A stretch of 64,000 bases of DNA from Angomonas deanei (taxonomy: Eukaryota > Euglenozoa > Kinetoplastea > Trypanosomatida > Trypanosomatidae), in contig LR877152.1 of assembly GCA_903995115.1 (NCBI GenBank), forward strand, positions 434,001 through 498,000. The letters are read 5' to 3'. The first letter of the stretch is position 1. The number at the start of each line of letters is the position of its first letter. Below the pieces are notes generated by a model, which searched no databases, was not told the DNA's origin, and was given only the letters and a program-made list of their open reading frames with translations. The translations under genes were made by a program, and so were the position numbers. Of this stretch, positions 55,240-64,000 are shown piece by piece.

Positions 55240-55600
55240 GAATAAACTACCATTCTCGCCTGAATGAACCTCAACAACCTCAGTATAGCCGAAAACAAAA
55301 CCATAAAAAGAGTATTTTGTTTTGTCTCCGCCAACACGGGGAGCCTTGGAATTGTTCGCCTTATCACTGTTCTTCTGTGGCCACTGAAATTTGCTCCTTA
55401 ACCTACCTTTAATATCCAACAGACCACACTTTACTTTTTTGTTACCCGTTGGATTGTCCGTGTCGCAATACATGTGAGCGGGGCGACAAGATAGTGTGTA
55501 AAGAATTTTACTTTTTTTCTGTTGTCTTCTTTCCATCACCGCGTGTCAGGTTTCAAGCTTAGGATTTATACTATTAAGCAAAGTCATATTCATTGCTACA
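54895..55600 (+). other. Spacer between surface copies B and C
   Basis: 706 bp. Mostly unique sequence, with a CA repeat (55203-55219) followed by A19. From about 55437 the shared 5' flank begins (gttacccgttggattgtccg) and ends in the acceptor AG at 55548-55549. The TTG repeat and the motif before it in other copies are absent here. No gene is recognised. Confidence 0.55.
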
Positions 55601-57595
55601 ATGAAAACCACCCGTCGTCTTCTCTCCGTCGGGGCGGTCGCAGCCCTGCTCGCCGCCACCTCCGTCAGCTCCTTTGAGTACACGGCGGACCACAAGTGTT
55701 TCCAAGACGACCTCGTTGACGGCACGCTCAAGATCACGAAAGACGCCACCGATGCCACGTGCTACTTTGACACCGACACCACCACCGTCCTCGACCTGGA
55801 CAGCCTCCCAGACTCGCAGGTCACTGTTCGCACCACGTACACCGATCTCAAGGGCACTCTGGTGGTCAGGGGCAAGACCTCTCAAGACTACCCCGCGAAC
55901 GCGAAAATAAACATTCAGATGCAGCAGGTCAAGGTGTCTGACGGCGGATTGGTGTCCTTCGAAGGTACGCTGCCCAAAGACTTGTACTTTGCCGTGGAAG
56001 GCGCCACTGGTTCCAAGACCACCCAGCAGTCCCTCCTTCAGTTCTCCAACACCGTCGTGTTCGGCGAAAACAGCGTTTTCTACGTCACCGGCGCTGAACT
56101 GGAGTGGGCCAGCGGTTCCCCTGGCTACCTGGTGGACTTCCTCGGACCCGTCTCTCTCTCCAACAAGGTCTTCATCGAGCTGACAAGCAACAAGCTGACC
56201 AACGCCAAGGGCGCTCTCAGTATCCCCGAGGACGTCAGCCTCACCGGCTCTGGCATTCTCGTTGACGACAACACCTGCACCTCCTGCACAGGCGCCCTCG
56301 TCTCGACCGGAGGTCTGACGCTCGCCGACAACAGTATCTTCCGTGTCACCAGGAGCAACACCGACACCTCCACCTCGCTGGTGGAGCACACGGGCTCCAT
56401 TGATCTTTCCGGGAAGTCTCTGTACATCATCCGCGACTCCAAGGCAGCCAGTGGCAGCATCTTCACCATTCCCGGAACCGCAGCGCAGTTCACCATCGAT
56501 GGGGCATCTATTGTTACCATTGTCAACGTGGAAGCCGCACACGCCGGAACCGACCGCACCAACCCCATTCCCACCATCGTGGACGGTCCAGAGTCCAAGG
56601 TGTACGGTGGTGATGTCACGGTTGATGGAACGGTCCTAAAGGATATCGACGCTTTCGCAAACAAGGGGATCACGGTCACCGACATTGTCAACGGCGATGG
56701 CAGTTCCCCCCAGGACGCCGCCACGTGTCTTCCCATCTCCTGTCTCCAGGGCTACAAGAGCGGTGCGGAGAAGGACAGCCAGGGCGGATGCCAGTGCACC
56801 TGCACTACCGGTTACAACGCCCCCGCCTGCCTTCCCGTCGATGATCCCCTCGCTGGCTTGTTGGGCGGATGCCCTGCGCAGTGCGCCGCGTGCGACAGCG
56901 AAGGAAAGTGCTCCCGCTGCCCCTCCGGCTACAGTCTCAAGGACGGTGACTGCATCTCTTGCAACGTGGACAACTGTGTCAAGTGCGACGTCGCCGACAC
57001 GTGCGTTGACTGCGGCACGCTGCAGCTCGTCGGGGGCAAGTGTGTGAAGTGCGAAGTCTCCGTGGTTGGTGAGAAGTGCACAGCATGCTCTGCTGACAAT
57101 GTCTGCAGCGAGTGTCCCTTCCCCATCAAGGATGGCAAGTGCATTACATGCGACACCGCCATCGTCGGTACTCAGTGCAAGGAATGCTCTGCCACAAACG
57201 TGTGCAGCAGCTGCAGGACCGACACGTACCATGTTGTTGATGGAAAGTGCGTCGAGAAGGACAACGGCAGCGGTGAGTCGGAGCCTGTGTGCGATGACGA
57301 CCACAAGGCCCACTGCGCAAAGTGCAACAAAGCGGGTGAGTGTGTCCAGTGTGAGACCGACGGCGACTACAATCTCGTCGATGGCCACTGCGTCCTGCCT
57401 ACCTGCACCGTCCCCAACTGCTACATCTGTGAGGACGGCAAGCCTACCGTCTGCGCCAGGTGCAACACCGGATTTACCATGAACCAGGAGAAGAGCTACT
57501 GCAGACCCGACGGTAACGGTGCGCAGAGGGCCAGTACCTCCTTCGTCGCGCTCGGTGTCGCCGTCGTGTCGGCCGTAGTCGCCGCTCTGCTCTAA
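55601..57595 (+). CDS. Cysteine-rich surface protein, array copy C (intact)
   Basis: 664 aa and the only long copy in the window with an open frame from end to end, so it is the best reference for the family. Signal peptide about 1-23; beta-strand-rich head to about residue 370; then CLPISCLQGYKSGAEK and an EGF-like stretch (CQCTCTTGYNAPACLPVDDP); then CxxC modules (CAACDSEGKCSRCPSGY, CVKCDVADTCVDCGTLQLV, CTACSADNVCSECPFPIKD, CTVPNCYICEDGKPTVCARC). It ends in the probable GPI signal (RASTSFVALGVAVVSAVV). The region where D and E break has C6 here (56706-56711). Likely located on the cell surface or flagellar-pocket membrane. Confidence 0.85.
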   Translation: MKTTRRLLSVGAVAALLAATSVSSFEYTADHKCFQDDLVDGTLKITKDATDATCYFDTDTTTVLDLDSLPDSQVTVRTTYTDLKGTLVVRGKTSQDYPANAKINIQMQQVKVSDGGLVSFEGTLPKDLYFAVEGATGSKTTQQSLLQFSNTVVFGENSVFYVTGAELEWASGSPGYLVDFLGPVSLSNKVFIELTSNKLTNAKGALSIPEDVSLTGSGILVDDNTCTSCTGALVSTGGLTLADNSIFRVTRSNTDTSTSLVEHTGSIDLSGKSLYIIRDSKAASGSIFTIPGTAAQFTIDGASIVTIVNVEAAHAGTDRTNPIPTIVDGPESKVYGGDVTVDGTVLKDIDAFANKGITVTDIVNGDGSSPQDAATCLPISCLQGYKSGAEKDSQGGCQCTCTTGYNAPACLPVDDPLAGLLGGCPAQCAACDSEGKCSRCPSGYSLKDGDCISCNVDNCVKCDVADTCVDCGTLQLVGGKCVKCEVSVVGEKCTACSADNVCSECPFPIKDGKCITCDTAIVGTQCKECSATNVCSSCRTDTYHVVDGKCVEKDNGSGESEPVCDDDHKAHCAKCNKAGECVQCETDGDYNLVDGHCVLPTCTVPNCYICEDGKPTVCARCNTGFTMNQEKSYCRPDGNGAQRASTSFVALGVAVVSAVVAALL

Positions 57596-58232
57596 AGAGC
57601 AATAGGCAAGGACGGTGAATATGGACATGTATGTATATATGCGAAACAAGCAAAAGAAAGAAGGGCCAACAACAGTCATGATGCGGCAAGCGACATCAGC
57701 ACGTCTACCGCCGCGTAGTCACTGTGTCGCGACGAGGGGTGGCGAGCGCTCGCGAAACGTAAAACTAGAACCTGCACGCGCTACCCCCCAGTCCAATTTC
57801 TCTTGTGTTTACTTTACTGAAATGTGTTTTATTTTATTTTAAGAAAAGAAACAAAAATTATAAACACTCCCTCCACCCGCGTCATTTTTCTGTGAATGAC
57901 ATTTTATTATTATTATTGTTGGTGTTGTTTGGAAAAATGTGTTCGTTCATTCGATGTACATAAAGGTGAATACGAGACTCTCAGGAGAGAGAGAGAAAAA
58001 ACACTGATTTTTTTTATTTTTATTATTATTTTGGTGATGAACGGCGAACACACAAACGTTTTTTGTTGTTGTTGTTACCCGTTGGGTTGTCCGTGTCGCA
58101 ATACATGTGAGCGGGGCGACAAGATAGTGTGTAAAGAATTTTACTTTTTTCTGTTGTCTTCTTTCCACCACCGCGTGTCAGGTTTCAAGCTTAGGATTTA
58201 TACTATTAAGCAAAGTCATATTCATTGCTACA
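57596..58232 (+). other. Array spacer between copies C and D
   Basis: 637 bp and the first full copy of the spacer that repeats between D/E and E/F: the 3' flank shared with copy A (to about 57790), an AT-rich middle with ATT repeats, then the shared 5' flank with the TTG repeat (58060-58077) and acceptor AG at 58180-58181. Differences between copies are confined mainly to AT and TTG microsatellite lengths. No gene is seen. Confidence 0.6.
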
Positions 58233-60226
58233 ATGAAAACCACCCGTCGTCTTCTCTCCGTCGGGGCGGTCGCAGCCCTGCTCGCCGCCACCTCCGTCAG
58301 CTCCTTTGAGTACACGGCGGACCACAAGTGTTTCCAAGACGACCTCGTTGACGGCACGCTCAAGATCACGAAAGACGCCACCGATGCCACGTGCTACTTT
58401 GACACCGACACCACCACCGTCCTCGACCTGGACAGCCTCCCAGACTCGCAGGTCACTGTTCGCACCACGTACACCGATCTCAAGGGCACTCTGGTGGTCA
58501 GGGGCAAGACCTCTCAAGACTACCCCGCGAACGCGAAAATAAACATTCAGATGCAGCAGGTCAAGGTGTCTGACGGCGGATTGGTGTCCTTCGAAGGTAC
58601 GCTGCCCAAAGACTTGTACTTTGCCGTGGAAGGCGCCACTGGTTCCAAGACCACCCAGCAGTCCCTCCTTCAGTTCTCCAACACCGTCGTGTTCGGCGAA
58701 AACAGCGTTTTCTACGTCACCGGCGCTGAACTGGAGTGGGCCAGCGGTTCCCCTGGCTACCTGGTGGACTTCCTCGGACCCGTCTCTCTCTCCAACAAGG
58801 TCTTCATCGAGCTGACAAGCAACAAGCTGACCAACGCCAAGGGCGCTCTCAGTATCCCCGAGGACGTCAGCCTCACCGGCTCTGGCATTCTCGTTGACGA
58901 CAACACCTGCACCTCCTGCACAGGCGCCCTCGTCTCGACCGGAGGTCTGACGCTCGCCGACAACAGTATCTTCCGTGTCACCAGGAGCAACACCGACACC
59001 TCCACCTCGCTGGTGGAGCACACGGGCTCCATTGATCTTTCCGGGAAGTCTCTGTACATCATCCGCGACTCCAAGGCAGCCAGTGGCAGCATCTTCACCA
59101 TTCCCGGAACCGCAGCGCAGTTCACCATCGATGGGGCATCTATTGTTACCATTGTCAACGTGGAAGCCGCACACGCCGGAACCGACCGCACCAACCCCAT
59201 TCCCACCATCGTGGACGGTCCAGAGTCCAAGGTGTACGGTGGTGATGTCACGGTTGATGGAACGGTCCTAAAGGATATCGACGCTTTCGCAAACAAGGGG
59301 ATCACGGTCACCGACATTGTCAACGGCGATGGCAGTTCCCCCAGGACGCCGCCACGTGTCTTCCCATCTCCTGTCTCCAGGGCTACAAGAGCGGTGCGGA
59401 GAAGGACAGCCAGGGCGGATGCCAGTGCACCTGCACTACCGGTTACAACGCCCCCGCCTGCCTTCCCGTCGATGATCCCCTCGCTGGCTTGTTGGGCGGA
59501 TGCCCTGCGCAGTGCGCCGCGTGCGACAGCGAAGGAAAGTGCTCCCGCTGCCCCTCCGGCTACAGTCTCAAGGACGGTGACTGCATCTCTTGCAACGTGG
59601 ACAACTGTGTCAAGTGCGACGTCGCCGACACGTGCGTTGACTGCGGCACGCTGCAGCTCGTCGGGGGCAAGTGTGTGAAGTGCGAAGTCTCCGTGGTTGG
59701 TGAGAAGTGCACAGCATGCTCTGCTGACAATGTCTGCAGCGAGTGTCCCTTCCCCATCAAGGATGGCAAGTGCATTACATGCGACACCGCCATCGTCGGT
59801 ACTCAGTGCAAGGAATGCTCTGCCACAAACGTGTGCAGCAGCTGCAGGACCGACACGTACCATGTTGTTGATGGAAAGTGCGTCGAGAAGGACAACGGCA
59901 GCGGTGAGTCGGAGCCTGTGTGCGATGACGACCACAAGGCCCACTGCGCAAAGTGCAACAAAGCGGGTGAGTGTGTCCAGTGTGAGACCGACGGCGACTA
60001 CAATCTCGTCGATGGCCACTGCGTCCTGCCTACCTGCACCGTCCCCAACTGCTACATCTGTGAGGACGGCAAGCCTACCGTCTGCGCCAGGTGCAACACC
60101 GGATTTACCATGAACCAGGAGAAGAGCTACTGCAGACCCGACGGTAACGGTGCGCAGAGGGCCAGTACCTCCTTCGTCGCGCTCGGTGTCGCCGTCGTGT
60201 CGGCCGTAGTCGCCGCTCTGCTCTAA
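58233..60226 (+). CDS. Cysteine-rich surface protein, array copy D (C5 frame change)
   Basis: Nearly identical to copy C for its whole length. At 59338-59342 there are five C residues where A and C have six. Read as given, the frame leaves the C register at about residue 368 and ends at 59678 as a 481-aa secreted protein without the Cys-rich stalk or GPI signal. The Cys-rich part lies intact in the other frame (from about 59342 to 60226). Either the tract is a sequencing error or this copy encodes a truncated secreted head. Confidence 0.7.
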
Positions 60227-60876
60227 AGAGCAATAGGCAAGGACGGTGAATATGGACATGTATGTATATATGCGAAACAAGCAAAAGAAAGAAGGGCCAA
60301 CAACAGTCATGATGCGGCAAGCGACATCAGCACGTCTACCGCCGCGTAGTCACTGTGTCGCGACGAGGGGTGGCGAGCGCTCGCGAAACGTAAAACTAGA
60401 ACCTGCACGCGCTACCCCCCAGTCCAATTTCTCTTGTGTTTACTTTACTGAAATGTGTTTTATTTTATTTTAAGAAAAGAAACAAAAATTATAAACACTC
60501 CCTCCACCCGCGTCATTTTTCTGTGAATGACATTTTTTATTTTTATTATTATTATTGTTGGTGTTGTTTGGAAAAATGTGTTCGTTCATTCGATGTACAT
60601 AAAGGTGAATACGAGACTCTCAGGAGAGAGAAAAAACACTGATTTTTTTTATTTTTATTATTATTTTGGTGATGAACGGCGAACACACAAACGTTTTTTT
60701 TTTTTTTTGTTGTTGTTGTTACCCGTTGGGTTGTCCGTGTCGCAATACATGTGAGCGGGGCGACAAGATAGTGTGTAAAGAATTTTACTTTTTTCTGTTG
60801 TCTTCTTTCCACCACCGCGTGTCAGGTTTCAAGCTTAGGATTTATACTATTAAGCAAAGTCATATTCATTGCTACA
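60227..60876 (+). other. Array spacer between copies D and E
   Basis: 650 bp, near-copy of the C/D spacer, differing in T and ATT run lengths and with a T15 tract plus four TTG units near 60695-60720. Acceptor AG at 60824-60825. No gene is seen. Confidence 0.6.
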
Positions 60877-62870
60877 ATGAAAACCACCCGTCGTCTTCTC
60901 TCCGTCGGGGCGGTCGCAGCCCTGCTCGCCGCCACCTCCGTCAGCTCCTTTGAGTACACGGCGGACCACAAGTGTTTCCAAGACGACCTCGTTGACGGCA
61001 CGCTCAAGATCACGAAAGACGCCACCGATGCCACGTGCTACTTTGACACCGACACCACCACCGTCCTCGACCTGGACAGCCTCCCAGACTCGCAGGTCAC
61101 TGTTCGCACCACGTACACCGATCTCAAGGGCACTCTGGTGGTCAGGGGCAAGACCTCTCAAGACTACCCCGCGAACGCGAAAATAAACATTCAGATGCAG
61201 CAGGTCAAGGTGTCTGACGGCGGATTGGTGTCCTTCGAAGGTACGCTGCCCAAAGACTTGTACTTTGCCGTGGAAGGCGCCACTGGTTCCAAGACCACCC
61301 AGCAGTCCCTCCTTCAGTTCTCCAACACCGTCGTGTTCGGCGAAAACAGCGTTTTCTACGTCACCGGCGCTGAACTGGAGTGGGCCAGCGGTTCCCCTGG
61401 CTACCTGGTGGACTTCCTCGGACCCGTCTCTCTCTCCAACAAGGTCTTCATCGAGCTGACAAGCAACAAGCTGACCAACGCCAAGGGCGCTCTCAGTATC
61501 CCCGAGGACGTCAGCCTCACCGGCTCTGGCATTCTCGTTGACGACAACACCTGCACCTCCTGCACAGGCGCCCTCGTCTCGACCGGAGGTCTGACGCTCG
61601 CCGACAACAGTATCTTCCGTGTCACCAGGAGCAACACCGACACCTCCACCTCGCTGGTGGAGCACACGGGCTCCATTGATCTTTCCGGGAAGTCTCTGTA
61701 CATCATCCGCGACTCCAAGGCAGCCAGTGGCAGCATCTTCACCATTCCCGGAACCGCAGCGCAGTTCACCATCGATGGGGCATCTATTGTTACCATTGTC
61801 AACGTGGAAGCCGCACACGCCGGAACCGACCGCACCAACCCCATTCCCACCATCGTGGACGGTCCAGAGTCCAAGGTGTACGGTGGTGATGTCACGGTTG
61901 ATGGAACGGTCCTAAAGGATATCGACGCTTTCGCAAACAAGGGGATCACGGTCACCGACATTGTCAACGGCGATGGCAGTTCCCCCAGGACGCCGCCACG
62001 TGTCTTCCCATCTCCTGTCTCCAGGGCTACAAGAGCGGTGCGGAGAAGGACAGCCAGGGCGGATGCCAGTGCACCTGCACTACCGGTTACAACGCCCCCG
62101 CCTGCCTTCCCGTCGATGATCCCCTCGCTGGCTTGTTGGGCGGATGCCCTGCGCAGTGCGCCGCGTGCGACAGCGAAGGAAAGTGCTCCCGCTGCCCCTC
62201 CGGCTACAGTCTCAAGGACGGTGACTGCATCTCTTGCAACGTGGACAACTGTGTCAAGTGCGACGTCGCCGACACGTGCGTTGACTGCGGCACGCTGCAG
62301 CTCGTCGGGGGCAAGTGTGTGAAGTGCGAAGTCTCCGTGGTTGGTGAGAAGTGCACAGCATGCTCTGCTGACAATGTCTGCAGCGAGTGTCCCTTCCCCA
62401 TCAAGGATGGCAAGTGCATTACATGCGACACCGCCATCGTCGGTACTCAGTGCAAGGAATGCTCTGCCACAAACGTGTGCAGCAGCTGCAGGACCGACAC
62501 GTACCATGTTGTTGATGGAAAGTGCGTCGAGAAGGACAACGGCAGCGGTGAGTCGGAGCCTGTGTGCGATGACGACCACAAGGCCCACTGCGCAAAGTGC
62601 AACAAAGCGGGTGAGTGTGTCCAGTGTGAGACCGACGGCGACTACAATCTCGTCGATGGCCACTGCGTCCTGCCTACCTGCACCGTCCCCAACTGCTACA
62701 TCTGTGAGGACGGCAAGCCTACCGTCTGCGCCAGGTGCAACACCGGATTTACCATGAACCAGGAGAAGAGCTACTGCAGACCCGACGGTAACGGTGCGCA
62801 GAGGGCCAGTACCTCCTTCGTCGCGCTCGGTGTCGCCGTCGTGTCGGCCGTGGTCGCCGCTCTGCTCTAA
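60877..62870 (+). CDS. Cysteine-rich surface protein, array copy E (C5 frame change)
   Basis: Practically the same as copy D; the visible differences are single bases near the C-terminal tail and in flanks. It shares the C5 state of the tract (61982-61986), so read as given it also ends early, at 62322, after 481 aa. The remaining Cys-rich frame runs to 62870. The shared state in two adjacent copies suggests the short tract was present before the D/E duplication, or that both copies were polished with the same consensus. Confidence 0.7.
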
Positions 62871-63520
62871 AGAGCAATAGGCAAGGACGGTGAATATGGA
62901 CATGTATGTATATATGCGAAACAAGCAAAAGAAAGAAGGGCCAACAACAGTCATGATGCGGCAAGCGACATCAGCACGTCTACCGCCGCGTAGTCACTGT
63001 GTCGCGACGAGGGGTGGCGAGCGCTCGCGAAACGTAAAACTAGAACCTGCACGCGCTACCCCCCAGTCCAATTTCTCTTGTGTTTACTTTACTGAAATGT
63101 GTTTTATTTTATTTTAAGAAAAGAAACAAAAACTATAAACACTCCCTCCACCCGCGTCATTTTTCTGTGAATGACATTTTTTTTTTTATTATTATTATTG
63201 TTGGTGTTGTTTGGAAAAATGTGTTCGTTCATTCGATGTACATAAAGGTGAATACGAGACTCTCAGGAGAGAGAAAAAACACTGATTTTTTTTATTTTTA
63301 TTATTATTTTGGTGATGAACGGCGAACACACAAACGTTTTTTGTTGTTGTTGTTGTTGTTGTTACCCGTTGGGTTGTCCGTGTCGCAATACATGTGAGCG
63401 GGGCGACAAGATAGTGTGTAAAGGATTTTACTTTTTTTCTGTTGTCTTCTTTCCACCACCGTGTGTCAGGTTTCAAGCTTAGGATTTATACTATTAAGCA
63501 AAGTCATATTCATTGCTACA
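62871..63520 (+). other. Array spacer between copies E and F
   Basis: 650 bp, near-copy of the preceding spacers, with a TTG repeat of seven units near 63340-63362 and acceptor AG at 63468-63469. No gene is seen. Confidence 0.6.
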
Positions 63521-64000
63521 ATGAAAACCACCCGTCGTCTTCTCTCCGTCGGGGCGGTCGCAGCCCTGCTCGCCGCCACCTCCGTCAGCTCCTTTGAGTA
63601 CACGGCGGACCACAAGTGTTTCCAAGACGACCTCGTTGACGGCACGCTCAAGATCACGAAAGACGCCACCGATGCCACGTGCTACTTTGACACCGACACC
63701 ACCACCGTCCTCGACCTGGACAGCCTCCCAGACTCGCAGGTCACTGTTCGCACCACGTACACCGATCTCAAGGGCACTCTGGTGGTCAGGGGCAAGACCT
63801 CTCAAGACTACCCCGCGAACGCGAAAATAAACATTCAGATGCAGCAGGTCAAGGTGTCTGACGGCGGATTGGTGTCCTTCGAAGGTACGCTGCCCAAAGA
63901 CTTGTACTTTGCCGTGGAAGGCGCCACTGGTTCCAAGACCACCCAGCAGTCCCTCCTTCAGTTCTCCAACACCGTCGTGTTCGGCGAAAACAGCGTTTTC
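63521..64000 (+). CDS. Cysteine-rich surface protein, array copy F, 3' part outside window
   Basis: The shared start and signal peptide (MKTTRRLLSVGAVAALLA) and the first 160 residues match copies C, D and E with no visible break. The gene runs off the window before the C-tract, so its reading state is unknown. Its start lies exactly 2,644 bp after that of E, the same spacing as D to E, so the array continues to the right. Confidence 0.85.
   Translation, partial: MKTTRRLLSVGAVAALLAATSVSSFEYTADHKCFQDDLVDGTLKITKDATDATCYFDTDTTTVLDLDSLPDSQVTVRTTYTDLKGTLVVRGKTSQDYPANAKINIQMQQVKVSDGGLVSFEGTLPKDLYFAVEGATGSKTTQQSLLQFSNTVVFGENSVF

Larger units (their letters stand above)
49630..64000 (+). repeat. Tandem array of surface protein genes, units of about 2.64 kb
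   Basis: Six starts at 49726, 53464, 55601, 58233, 60877 and 63521. The C, D, E and F starts are 2,632, 2,644 and 2,644 bp apart, and their spacers and coding regions are almost identical. A and B have the same 5' end but different lengths and spacers. All copies point the same way as the rest of the window. Confidence 0.93.

Noticed and set aside
54953-55267. 104-aa open frame in the B/C spacer
   Set aside because: It is driven by T-rich and A-rich runs and a CA repeat, with no conserved counterpart in other spacers.
58757-60310. 517-aa antisense open frame in copies D and E
   Set aside because: It mirrors the coding strand of the surface genes and is lengthened by the same C5 state. The sense frame has the signal peptide, Cys pattern and splice acceptor.
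1-64000. tRNA, rRNA, spliced-leader RNA, CRISPR or transposon
   Set aside because: Spacers were read for cloverleaf features and B-box-like motifs (a gttcgagcg at about 2599 has no matching stems), for reverse transcriptase or transposase motifs and for terminal repeats. None was found.

Overview
The window looks like nuclear DNA of a kinetoplastid protist, probably a free-living bodonid or close relative. Every convincing gene lies on the + strand and no gene needs an intron. Genes are separated by short AT-rich spacers full of A/T homopolymers, and most start codons follow a long polypyrimidine tract and an AG, as expected of polycistronic transcription resolved by trans-splicing. The gene set (outer-arm dynein, gamma-tubulin, a complex I LYR protein, mitochondrial uL23, PRMT, BUD32, SEC61 gamma) indicates a flagellated, mitochondriate eukaryote using the standard code. 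Coding DNA is GC-rich at third positions. Many proteins carry poly-asparagine runs encoded by AAT/AAC microsatellites. No spliced-leader gene is in the window, so the kinetoplastid assignment is an inference.

Layout. 1-2457: the end of a CPA-type Na+/H+ antiporter with a low-complexity leader. 2855-7355: BUD32 kinase, a leucine-rich-repeat protein and a coiled-coil protein, the last two perhaps one gene. 7633-10232: mitochondrial uL23, a four-helix membrane protein and cyclophilin A. 10615-14508: two Asn-rich or acidic proteins of unknown function. 14725-20336: gamma-tubulin, an Asn-rich protein with EF-hand-like segments, and an arginine methyltransferase. 20337-34252: a 13.9 kb outer-arm dynein heavy chain of the gamma (DNAH5/8) type. 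34637-41142: an LYR protein and a 1,909-residue protein with 16 nearly identical 86-89-residue repeats. 41481-46112: a 2-oxoglutarate oxygenase, SEC61 gamma, a beta-hydroxyacid-dehydrogenase-like protein and two small proteins. 46576-48921: a helical-domain plus pseudokinase protein whose layout recalls MLKL.

After a 430-bp block of extreme homopolymers (48930-49360) the content changes to a head-to-tail array of at least six secreted, cysteine-rich, probably GPI-anchored surface protein genes (49726 to the window end). The last copies repeat every 2,632-2,644 bp. Copies differ by block-wise divergence, by the number of 99-bp Cys-rich modules, and by C-tract length (C6 or C5) that sets the reading frame. 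This looks like a variable surface-antigen locus.

Many otherwise well-conserved genes are split by single-base frame changes, several in short homopolymers (dynein three times; cyclophilin, the antiporter and others). The simplest reading is uncorrected indel error in a long-read assembly, so those genes are given here as whole loci with the break noted. The same caution applies to the surface genes, although two neighbouring copies share the same break.
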